Source: Galactobacter valiniphilus (GTDB lineage: Bacteria > Actinomycetota > Actinomycetes > Actinomycetales > Micrococcaceae). Taken from it: a DNA stretch of 64,000 nt. Numbering within the stretch: position 1 is the stretch's first letter; the number at the start of each line of letters is the position of its first letter. Location: contig NZ_QQXK01000010.1 of NCBI RefSeq assembly GCF_003575975.1, positions 1 to 64,000 of the forward strand, written 5' to 3'. The notes beneath the pieces were generated by a model that was given only the letters and a program-made list of their open reading frames with translations, searched no databases and was not told the DNA's origin. Position numbers and translations under genes: made by a program. Shown here one piece after another: positions 7,712-13,754 of the stretch.

Positions 7712-7921
7712 ATGAACGTCCCCGCCGCTGCCCCCGCGCCGCGCCCGGTTCTCGCCCGGCCACGCCAGGCCCGTGGCTCGCGGCCACCCGGAGCGCTGCT
7801 CCCATGGCGCGCGCAGCACCTGCGAGCGGTTCTCTGCCTATGGCTCGAGGTCGTTGGCGATGCCGGCGAGGCCCGGTTCGGATCCATCGTCGCGCTCTCC
7901 CTCCCCAGGGCCGTGGCGTGA
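7712..7921 (+). CDS. Small basic element protein, 69 aa
   Basis: Function unknown. A Pro/Ala/Arg-rich N-terminus is followed by a short hydrophobic helix (RAVLCLWLEVVG). The ATG has GGAGC upstream and lies 41 nt after leader motif copy 5. Its stop codon overlaps the next start by 4 nt (GTGA at 7918-7921), so the two may be translationally coupled. The composition is unusual for a folded protein, and the gene could be spurious; the leader motif and the overlap are the main arguments for it. Confidence 0.45.
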   Translation: MNVPAAAPAPRPVLARPRQARGSRPPGALLPWRAQHLRAVLCLWLEVVGDAGEARFGSIVALSLPRAVA

Positions 7922-8172
7922 AGTGGTTCCTCCGTGTGGCGGTGGACTGGCTGGGCGTCGACCGGGTCGAGGACACGGAGCTGCCGCTGGTGGCGGCCGT
8001 CATCGGCATCCCCGACGAGCTCATCGAGATTCTTTCGGGGCCGGCCGGCAGCGGTGTTGTCGTCGTGGCCATGGAGGACAGCGGCCGGGTCCGAGCGCGA
8101 ATCCCCGTGCACGAGCCCTGGGCGCTGGCAGCGCAGGTGTGGGCGGTGCAGCTCGATCTTGCCGAGGACTAG
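7918..8172 (+). CDS. Small element protein, 84 aa
   Basis: Function unknown. It starts at a GTG overlapping the previous stop codon. The sequence looks like a small alpha/beta fold: alternating hydrophobic segments such as LVAAVIGIP and GSGVVVVAME, with a Trp-containing C-terminal helix. No catalytic or binding motif is recognised. It is the middle gene of a three-gene unit between two hairpins (7593-7620 and 8434-8469). In satellites and phages this position often holds regulatory or host-takeover genes, but nothing here shows that. Confidence 0.55.
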   Translation: MKWFLRVAVDWLGVDRVEDTELPLVAAVIGIPDELIEILSGPAGSGVVVVAMEDSGRVRARIPVHEPWALAAQVWAVQLDLAED

Positions 8173-8182
8173 GCTGGCCGTC

Positions 8183-8416
8183 ATGGACCCGACCGAGATC
8201 CTCAGCCGCGGCCGAGACGGCACGATCTCTCGCGCGGAGATGATCCGGCAACTCTCCGCCTCGATGTTTACCCGCACCCTCTCCCGCCCCTGGCCGCACG
8301 ACGGCAGCATCCCGGGCACGTGGGATGTCGTGGCTGCCGCGGAGCTGACAGGCGAGCTTAGCGCTGCCGAGGTGGACACCATCCGTGCCTCGGCCCGATG
8401 GGCTGAGAGCGACTAG
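8183..8416 (+). CDS. Small element protein, 77 aa
   Basis: Function unknown. It starts at ATG 8183, 10 nt after the previous stop; the upstream ribosome binding site is weak, so coupling to the upstream gene is likely. The protein is charged and helical. The segment ILSRGRDGTISRAEMIRQL resembles the start of small element proteins with an Arg/Ser-rich turn. It ends 18 nt before a strong hairpin, which makes it the last gene of its transcript. Confidence 0.55.
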   Translation: MDPTEILSRGRDGTISRAEMIRQLSASMFTRTLSRPWPHDGSIPGTWDVVAAAELTGELSAAEVDTIRASARWAESD

Positions 8417-8433
8417 CCGATTGGCGGACAAGA

Positions 8434-8469
8434 AACGAAGGCCCCGTCCTCGCAGACGGGGCCTTCGTT
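8434..8469. terminator. Terminator after the small-gene unit
   Basis: A perfect 15-bp stem (8434-8448 with 8455-8469), 6-nt loop and a short T tail on the plus strand. It separates the rightward gene set from the xis/int module. Confidence 0.85.
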
Positions 8470-8523
8470 TTGCGCAGCCGGTCCAGTCCGGCCGCGGTGG
8501 TGGTGTTCCCGCACCATCACCTA

Positions 8524-8533
8524 GATAGAGCAC
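8524..8533 (+). repeat. GATAGAGCAC repeat, copy 1
   Basis: A 10-bp direct repeat flanks the excisionase-like gene: 8524-8533 and 8796-8805. A similar inverted sequence, GTGCTCTCTC, lies at 10367-10376 beside the attachment region. These could be binding sites for the HTH protein or arm-type sites for the integrase. Confidence 0.4.
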
Positions 8534-8559
8534 CCGCGCTGAAAGTGTTGCAGGGGTGT

Positions 8560-8790
8560 TCACCAGCGGGCGCTCTTCTCGGTGAGGGTGTCGAGCCAAG
8601 CCTCAACGTCGCGGCGGCGGTAGAGCGTGCGGCCAGGGCCGGCGTAGGTCGTGGCGATGGGCTCCCACTCGATCGCACGGTAGAGCCAGCTGCGGCTACG
8701 GCCAACGAGCCGGGCGACGTCCGTGAGGGTAAGGAGCTGGAGATCGCGGTCGTCAGCGACGGTCTTGATGGTCCTGGTGCAGCTGGTCAT
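8560..8790 (-). CDS. AlpA/excisionase-like HTH protein
   Basis: Predicted small DNA-binding protein, 76 residues, of the MerR-like HTH_17 (excisionase/AlpA) type. The core runs from about residue 18 to 68: LTLTDVARLVGRSRSWLYRAI, then an Arg-rich wing (GRTLYRRRDVEAWLD). Proteins like this direct excision with a tyrosine integrase or regulate its gene. The ATG at 8790 is chosen over an upstream ATG at 8895 because the extra residues have no homologous look and cover the integrase promoter. It is divergent from the integrase gene 103 bp away. A -10-like TAGGAT lies at 8829-8834 on its strand, and copy 2 of GATAGAGCAC sits in its leader, which suggests autoregulation. Confidence 0.75.
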   Translation of the reverse strand: MTSCTRTIKTVADDRDLQLLTLTDVARLVGRSRSWLYRAIEWEPIATTYAGPGRTLYRRRDVEAWLDTLTEKSARW

Positions 8791-8795
8791 GCTGA

Positions 8796-8805
8796 GATAG
8801 AGCAC
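8796..8805 (+). repeat. GATAGAGCAC repeat, copy 2
   Basis: An exact match to 8524-8533, located in the 5' leader of the excisionase-like gene, 5 bp before its start codon. Confidence 0.4.
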
Positions 8806-8828
8806 AGGACAATCGACGTGCGGCACAG

Positions 8829-8866
8829 ATCCTACCGAAATTATTTCCACGTGCTCGATGTAGAGT
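8829..8866. promoter_or_regulatory. Divergent xis/int promoter region
   Basis: TAGGAT (minus strand, 8829-8834) and TAGAGT (plus strand, 8861-8866) are candidate -10 boxes for the two divergent genes. A GTGCTC half-site at 8851-8856 lies between them. Confidence 0.4.
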
Positions 8867-8893
8867 GGAGGCTCCCGCACCAGGAGGCCCCCC

Positions 8894-10363
8894 ATGTCGA
8901 CCCCAGATCCCCGCGCACGAGTTCACCGTGCCGACCGCATCCGCCCAGGCGGAGTCGGCGAGCCCAAGATCATCAAAAAGGCCGAGCGCACCACCCCGTC
9001 CGGCCGCACGGCCCTGCGGTTTACCGCAAGCTGTTCCTACCGTGCGCTTTCGGATGGGGCCGAGTCGACGCGGCCTCGTGTCGTCACTCGGTCCGCGGAC
9101 ACCGAGAGGGCAGCCCTGCGCGCAGCCGAGGACGCAGCCCGCGAAGCCGCCGGCCTGCGACGCACGGTCGTTGGGACATGGGAGTCGGGGCAGGCGGCGA
9201 CCGTGGCCGATGTGTGGACGGCGTACCTCGAACGCCGGGGCCAGCTCCTGGGCCAGGGCACTCGCGACCATTACACGCGGGCCTGGAAAAACTGGCTGTC
9301 GCCGTTCATCGGGCACGTGCCTGTCGGCGACCTCCGCCAAAAAGATCTGCGCGACGTTCTCGACCGCATTCTGCAGGGAGTGCCCGCTCCAGGCTCTCCT
9401 ATCAAGGTCCGGGCCAGGCACAAGGTCGGCGGCGCCGGGGCAGCGGACACCGCGCGCGCCGTTCTCCTTGCACTGGAGCGGCAGGCCCGCGACACCGGAG
9501 TTCGCCTGAGCGGCGAGTGGGGCGTCCCCCCGACGGATGCCGGCGCAGTCCTCGGGAAGGGGGCCACCCGCAAGAGGGCGCCAGTCGCTCTCGACTCTCT
9601 CCAGCTGGCGGCCCTGACGGCGAAGACGGATGCCTGGGCCGAGCGAGAGTCGAAGATGGCCCCGGCAAAATATCGCTGGCTGTGGCCTGCGCTGATCAGG
9701 GTGGCTGCTCTGACCGGCGCGCGCCCGGGCGAGATTCTCGGAATGCAGCGCGCCGATATTCGAGTGGCGTCCCAAGAACCCCTGCGCCTGATCGTGGTCT
9801 CCGCGGGCCGGGTTGCCGTCGAGGGCGAGCCGGCCATCCCGACATACTCACCCTTCAACAAGACGCACTCCTCGGGCCAGCCGTATGTTCTCACCGTTGA
9901 GGCGTCCGAGGTGCTCGCGCGTTACCTGGACGAGAGCAAGCACTCAAGGTCGAACTTCCTTTTTCACCCGTTCAATCGGCGCAGGCATGATTTTCTCGAC
10001 CCCAGGAACCTCGCTGCACCTCTGCAGGGGCGGTACGTGCGCGGGTCCGCGTACAACACCCGGTCCTCCGGAATTCTGGGCATGGAGCTGCCGAGCGATG
10101 ACCCACTCTCACAGGTGCAGCTCCCCGCAAAGCTCTCACTGAAGATGTTGCGCAAGACGGCGGCGACCGCCGCCTACGCCGCCGGCGGGGTTGAGGCTGC
10201 TCGAGCGCAGCTTCGGCACGGGGCCGGCACTGGCACCGCCCAGCGTCACTACATCGACCCGTCGCTTGATGCACTGGCACCGATCATCGACACTCAGGTG
10301 GTCGCGGAGTGGCAGGCCCAGCGACTCGAGGCGATGTATGAGCGGTACGAGCCCGAGGCCTGA
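8894..10363 (+). CDS. int: Tyrosine-family site-specific integrase
   Basis: Predicted tyrosine recombinase, 489 residues, that inserts and excises the element. The N-terminus is basic; a SAM-like core-binding region covers about 95-190. The catalytic domain shows the box I Arg in TGARPGE (about residue 277), the box II Arg in KMLRKTAA (about 420; a Lys stands where many members have His), RHGAG (about 440), and the nucleophile Tyr in RHYID (about 452). The ATG has AGGAGG 6 nt upstream. The gene ends about 100 bp from the fragment of dinB, which is the usual place for an attachment site. Many actinobacterial elements have this integrase/HTH pair; the length here is typical of phage-type integrases. 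Confidence 0.92.
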   Translation: MSTPDPRARVHRADRIRPGGVGEPKIIKKAERTTPSGRTALRFTASCSYRALSDGAESTRPRVVTRSADTERAALRAAEDAAREAAGLRRTVVGTWESGQAATVADVWTAYLERRGQLLGQGTRDHYTRAWKNWLSPFIGHVPVGDLRQKDLRDVLDRILQGVPAPGSPIKVRARHKVGGAGAADTARAVLLALERQARDTGVRLSGEWGVPPTDAGAVLGKGATRKRAPVALDSLQLAALTAKTDAWAERESKMAPAKYRWLWPALIRVAALTGARPGEILGMQRADIRVASQEPLRLIVVSAGRVAVEGEPAIPTYSPFNKTHSSGQPYVLTVEASEVLARYLDESKHSRSNFLFHPFNRRRHDFLDPRNLAAPLQGRYVRGSAYNTRSSGILGMELPSDDPLSQVQLPAKLSLKMLRKTAATAAYAAGGVEAARAQLRHGAGTGTAQRHYIDPSLDALAPIIDTQVVAEWQAQRLEAMYERYEPEA

Positions 10364-10449
10364 TTTGTGCTCTCTCGTCCGCGCAGCCTACCGAGTCCTT
10401 ACCGACTCGACGAATCCGAAGGCTTAAAAATCACCATAATTCCGGGGCA

Positions 10450-10476
10450 GATAGCGGTTGAGACGTGCAAAGCGTC
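10450..10476. other. Probable right attachment site of the element
   Basis: On the minus strand, coding for the conserved DinB N-terminus (HVDMDA) ends near 10471 and element sequence follows. The next codons, ALHVS, still partly match the DinB consensus (A-F-F-V-S), as expected if the crossover core is shared. The exact core cannot be fixed without the left end. Confidence 0.5.
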
Positions 10477-10524
10477 CATGTCCACGTGCGCGATGACGCG
10501 GGGACGCCCGGGGGCGGGTTGCAC
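10471..10524 (-). pseudogene. dinB: 5' fragment of dinB (DNA polymerase IV), interrupted
   Basis: From a GTG at 10524 the minus strand encodes a short basic leader and then RVIAHVDMDA. This is the first beta strand and metal-binding Asp motif of Y-family polymerases, which normally continues A-F-[FY]-x-S-V-E. Here the similarity stops after about 18-22 codons and runs into the element downstream of the integrase. A -10 box TACGAT lies exactly 6 nt before the GTG (10531-10536), which supports it as a real gene start. The rest of the gene should lie beyond the element's left end. The match is short, so the identification rests on the motif, its position at the start of a frame, and the promoter. 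Confidence 0.6.
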
Positions 10525-10530
10525 CCACCC

Positions 10531-10536
10531 ATCGTA
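10531..10536 (-). promoter_or_regulatory. -10 box of the interrupted dinB (leaderless)
   Basis: TACGAT on the minus strand, 6 nt before the GTG at 10524. The same TACGAT-N6-GTG arrangement occurs on the other strand for the gene at 10595, so this is a divergent promoter pair. Confidence 0.5.
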
Positions 10537-10582
10537 GTGAGCACCCCCGACGCCCACCCCCGGCGCCGCGCGCGGCCGACGA

Positions 10583-10588
10583 TACGAT
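10583..10588 (+). promoter_or_regulatory. -10 box of the polyprenyl synthetase gene (leaderless)
   Basis: TACGAT, 6 nt before the GTG at 10595, with no ribosome binding site between them. This predicts a leaderless mRNA. Confidence 0.55.
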
Positions 10589-10594
10589 GGTGGG

Positions 10595-11668
10595 GTGACG
10601 TTCTCCCCCGCCCAGCAGCCCGACTTCACCCGTGCCCTCGATGCGAGGCTCACGGGCTTCCTCGACGAGCAGCTGGCCACGGTGCGCGCCATCTCCCCCG
10701 ATGCCGCGGAGCTGCTCGTCTCCATCGCCGATCTCACGCGCGGGGGCAAGCGCCTGCGCCCGCTCTTCGCCTTCTGGGGCGCCCAGGCCGCGGGAGGCGA
10801 GGTGAGCGAGGACTCGATCGTGGGCCTCGGCGCCGGGCTGGAGCTCTTCCAGGCCGCAGCCCTCATCCACGACGACATCATCGACCACTCGGACACGCGC
10901 CGCGGCGCCCCCAGCGTGCACCGCCGCTTCGAGGCCACGCACCGCGCGGGCGGCTGGGACCTGGATCCCGCCGACTTCGGGATCGCGTCCGCCGTCTTGG
11001 CGGGAGACCTGGCCCTCTCGCTCAGCGAGCAGGCCTTCGCGGCGTCGGCCCCGCTGCCGCGCACGCGCCAGATCTTCGACGCCATGCGCCTGCAGGTCAT
11101 GGCCGGGCAGTACCTCGACGTGTTGGAGGAGCAGATCGGTGGCGCCCGCGACCCCGAGCGCGCCGTCGAGGCGGCCCGCACCGTGGTGCGTTTCAAGAGC
11201 GCCAAGTACTCGGTCGAGAACCCCGTGCTCCTCGGCGCCGCCCAGGCCGGGGCCAGCGAGGAGCTCCTGCGCGGGCTCTCCGCCTTCGCCCTCCCCCTCG
11301 GCGAGGCCTTCCAGTTGCGCGACGACGAGCTCGGCGTGTTCGGCGACCCCGAGACCACGGGCAAGCCCGCCGGCGACGACCTGCGCGAGGGCAAGCGCAC
11401 CGTCCTCGTGGCGCTGACGCTGCGCCGCGCCGACGCCGCGGGCCGGATGGCCCTCCTCGACGTCCTCGGTGATCCGCGCCTGGACGAGGCGGGGGTGCAC
11501 GCAGCCCGCGAGGCCATGATCACCTCCGGCGCCCGCGCCGAACACGAGGGCATCATCGACCAGCTCACGCGCACCGCCTTCGAGGCGCTCGAGGCGCTCG
11601 CGATCCCCGACGCCGCGCGCGAGGGACTGCGTGCCGCCGGCCTGGCGGCGGTCAAGCGCCGGGCCTGA
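10595..11668 (+). CDS. Polyprenyl (geranylgeranyl-type) diphosphate synthase
   Basis: Trans-isoprenyl diphosphate synthase, 357 residues, condensing isopentenyl diphosphate with allylic diphosphates to make the prenyl chain for menaquinone or other isoprenoids. The first Asp-rich motif is DDIIDHSD at about 92-99 and the second is RDDELGVFGD at about 243-252; GGKRLRP near 50 is the substrate-binding start of the fold. The second motif reads DDxxG, a form I know from actinobacterial members. Chain length cannot be decided from the sequence; geranylgeranyl or longer are possible. The GTG start is supported by the leaderless promoter. The gene stands alone and ends at a long hairpin. Confidence 0.9.
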   Translation: MTFSPAQQPDFTRALDARLTGFLDEQLATVRAISPDAAELLVSIADLTRGGKRLRPLFAFWGAQAAGGEVSEDSIVGLGAGLELFQAAALIHDDIIDHSDTRRGAPSVHRRFEATHRAGGWDLDPADFGIASAVLAGDLALSLSEQAFAASAPLPRTRQIFDAMRLQVMAGQYLDVLEEQIGGARDPERAVEAARTVVRFKSAKYSVENPVLLGAAQAGASEELLRGLSAFALPLGEAFQLRDDELGVFGDPETTGKPAGDDLREGKRTVLVALTLRRADAAGRMALLDVLGDPRLDEAGVHAAREAMITSGARAEHEGIIDQLTRTAFEALEALAIPDAAREGLRAAGLAAVKRRA

Positions 11669-11684
11669 GGCCCGTTCAGGCTCC

Positions 11685-11744
11685 CAACGCAAGAGGGGCT
11701 GGTGCCCGACGTCGCGACGTCGGGCACCAGCCCCTCTTGCGTTG
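11685..11744. terminator. 60-bp perfect palindrome, bidirectional terminator
   Basis: Two 30-nt arms (11685-11714 and 11715-11744) are exactly complementary with no spacer. It lies between two convergent genes and most likely ends both transcripts. It is unusually long for a terminator. Confidence 0.85.
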
Positions 11745-11774
11745 CTCGAGCGGCGCCTCAGGCGCCGATCGCCT

Positions 11775-12137
11775 CTACCAGGCCAGGGCCTGGGCGCGGC
11801 GGCGGATCTCGGTCTTGCGGCCCTCGCGCAGCGCCTGCATGGGCGTGCCGGGCAGGGTCTCGTCCGCGGTGAAGAGCCAGTCGATCATCTCGGCATCCGA
11901 GTAGCCGGCGTCGGAGAGCACCGTGATGGTGCCGGTCAGCGAGTCGACGATCTTCCCGTCCTGCAGGAAGGCGGCCGGGACCGACTTCGCCTTGTTGTCG
12001 CCGCGCTTGACCGCCACGATCTGGCGCTGATCCAGCAGGCGGTGCACCTCCCGCAGCTCGACCCCGAGGGCCTCCATCAGATCAGGGACGGTCAGCCACT
12101 CGCCGACCAGGGCGTCAAGTTCCTCGTTGTTGCTCAC
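11775..12137 (-). CDS. Rv2175c-family DNA-binding protein
   Basis: Small regulator of 120 residues resembling the mycobacterial Rv2175c family: an N-terminal winged HTH (EWLTVPDLMEALGVELREVHRLLDQRQ, shown here only by its pattern of helices) and a C-terminal helical region ending RRRAQALAW. Rv2175c is a substrate of the kinase PknL and binds DNA. The GTG at 12137 has GGAGG 4 nt upstream and is preferred to an upstream ATG at 12155. It converges on the polyprenyl synthetase gene and is divergent from the LysM/transglycosylase gene. Its target genes are not known from this sequence. Confidence 0.8.
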   Translation of the reverse strand: MSNNEELDALVGEWLTVPDLMEALGVELREVHRLLDQRQIVAVKRGDNKAKSVPAAFLQDGKIVDSLTGTITVLSDAGYSDAEMIDWLFTADETLPGTPMQALREGRKTEIRRRAQALAW

Positions 12138-12216
12138 GCCTCCAGTTTCCCACACCCGCGGCCGCCCCGCCTCCGCGCGTCGTGCCCGCGCGGTTTTGCC
12201 CCGCGCCGTGATCGTG

Positions 12217-12263
12217 TAGATTCACACGAGTCACAAATGCATCACGAGTCACATCAGTCACAA
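12217..12263 (+). promoter_or_regulatory. Promoter with three GTCACA repeats, candidate MtrA sites
   Basis: A -10-like TAGATT (12217-12222) is followed by GTCACA at 12230, 12248 and 12258, the last as GTCACAAGCG. The first two lie in 10-bp repeats ACGAGTCACA. Direct GTCACA repeats are the known binding motif of mycobacterial MtrA, which controls cell-wall hydrolase genes. The mtrA gene is at 33125-33802 in this window. Confidence 0.5.
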
Positions 12264-12318
12264 GCGACACATCCGTCGTCGCCCAACGTGGCCCGTCCGT
12301 CCGTGAGGAAGCCCCGTC

Positions 12319-13656
12319 ATGCCTCTGAACCCTCCCCGCCGCCGATCGCCCCTGCACGGCGCGATCGTCACGGCGACGCTGCCCGTCATCACGCTGGCCG
12401 GCATCTCCGTGGCCGCCGCCCCGGCGCAGGCCGCACCGGGCCCGGCCGGCATGGCCCCGACCGCCAAGAACATCGCCGCCTCCAAGGCCCGGATCGCCGC
12501 TTCCCTGCAGGCCAGCGCCGCCAAGAAGAGCGCGAGCAACACGGTCACGGTTAAGCGCGGCGACAGCCTGTGGGCCATCGCGACCCGCAACGAGGTCTCG
12601 CTCGCGCAGCTCCTGAAGCTCAACGGGCTCAAGGCCTCCGACGTCATCCACCCGGGGGATCGCCTCGTCCTGCGCGCCACGAGCGCCACGTCCAGCTCCA
12701 CCAAGGCCTCTGCGGGAACCAGCAAGGTCACCGCGTCCAGCGCCAAGGCCGCGAGCCACACCATCAAGGCCGGGGACACCCTCTCGGGCATCGCCCACCG
12801 TTACGGCCTCACGCTCCCGAACCTGCTCAAGCTCAACGGGCTCAAGGCCTCCGCGATCATCTACCCGGGCCAGAAGCTCAAGCTCGGCGCCACGGCGTCC
12901 GCGTCGACCTCCACGTCGGGCTCCGCGAGCTCCACGAGCTCCGCCAAGAAGCCGGGCGTGTCCGCCTCCACCGGGACGAGCGCCGTCAAGGCCGCCGCGA
13001 GCCACACCATCAAGGCCGGCGACACGCTCTCCGGGATCGCCGCGAAGTACTCGGTCTCGCTCAACGAGCTGCTCGCCGCCAACGGCCTGAACCGCTCCTC
13101 GATCATCTACGTGGGGCGCACCCTGAAGCTCCCGGCCACGGCCACGAGCGGCACCTCGGGCGCGAGCTCCACCGGGTCCATCCCCAAGACGTTCCTGCAG
13201 TACACGTACTCGGATGCGACCAACCGCTCGGCCAACGCGAACAAGGCGACGCTCAACGCCCGCTCGGTGCCGAGCCGCGCCCAGATGCGCCAGATTGTCA
13301 TCGCCGAGGCCAAGCGCCGCGGCGTCGACCCGGCGCTGGCCGTGGGGCACGCGAGCGTCGAGTCCGGCTTCGACGCCCGCGCGGTCTCCCCCGCCAACGC
13401 CCTCGGCGTCATGCAGATGCTGCCGAGCACCGGGGAATGGATCTCGCAGCGCGTGGGCCGCAAGCTCGACCTGCTCGACCCCTACGACAACGTGATCGCC
13501 GGCGTGGAGTACATCAAGTACCTGCAGTCCACCGCCCGCTCCTTCGACGAGGGCATCGGCGCGTACTACGCGGGCCCCTCCGGCGTGGTCAAGCGCGGGC
13601 TGAAGAACGATGTGCTCGACTACGTCAACAAGGTCAAGGCGGCCATGTCGGCCTAG
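12319..13656 (+). CDS. Secreted LysM / lytic transglycosylase
   Basis: Cell-wall hydrolase expected to bind peptidoglycan and cleave glycan strands outside the membrane; 445 residues. An N-terminal signal peptide ends near AQA-AP (about 38). Three LysM domains follow at roughly 75-117, 152-195 and 232-275, each beginning with a T-[IV]-K-x-GD-[ST]-L pattern and joined by Ser/Thr/Ala linkers. A C-terminal SLT (transglycosylase) domain covers about 325-445; the likely catalytic Glu is Glu348 in HASVESGFDA, with GVMQMLP and YNVIAGVEY-like segments after it. A candidate MtrA-controlled promoter lies upstream, which would link it to the MtrAB system. The gene ends at a 24-bp stem hairpin. Alternative role: remodelling during division or resuscitation. 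Confidence 0.9.
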   Translation: MPLNPPRRRSPLHGAIVTATLPVITLAGISVAAAPAQAAPGPAGMAPTAKNIAASKARIAASLQASAAKKSASNTVTVKRGDSLWAIATRNEVSLAQLLKLNGLKASDVIHPGDRLVLRATSATSSSTKASAGTSKVTASSAKAASHTIKAGDTLSGIAHRYGLTLPNLLKLNGLKASAIIYPGQKLKLGATASASTSTSGSASSTSSAKKPGVSASTGTSAVKAAASHTIKAGDTLSGIAAKYSVSLNELLAANGLNRSSIIYVGRTLKLPATATSGTSGASSTGSIPKTFLQYTYSDATNRSANANKATLNARSVPSRAQMRQIVIAEAKRRGVDPALAVGHASVESGFDARAVSPANALGVMQMLPSTGEWISQRVGRKLDLLDPYDNVIAGVEYIKYLQSTARSFDEGIGAYYAGPSGVVKRGLKNDVLDYVNKVKAAMSA

Positions 13657-13694
13657 CCGCAGCCGAGCCTGGCGGCGGCGCCGGCCCGGACGGG

Positions 13695-13745
13695 CAACGC
13701 CGAAGGGAGGGCCACCCCTGTGGGGTGGCCCTCCCTTCGGCGTTG
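13695..13745. terminator. Bidirectional terminator, 24-bp stem
   Basis: Perfect stem (13695-13718 with 13722-13745) and 3-nt loop between the convergent transglycosylase and pdtaS genes. Confidence 0.9.
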
Positions 13746-13754
13746 TCGAGGCGC

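Noticed and set aside
12138..12318. Possible c-di-AMP riboswitch before the LysM/transglycosylase gene
   Set aside because: Such riboswitches occur before cell-wall hydrolases in actinobacteria, but I do not see the conserved core here. The GTCACA repeats explain the region better.
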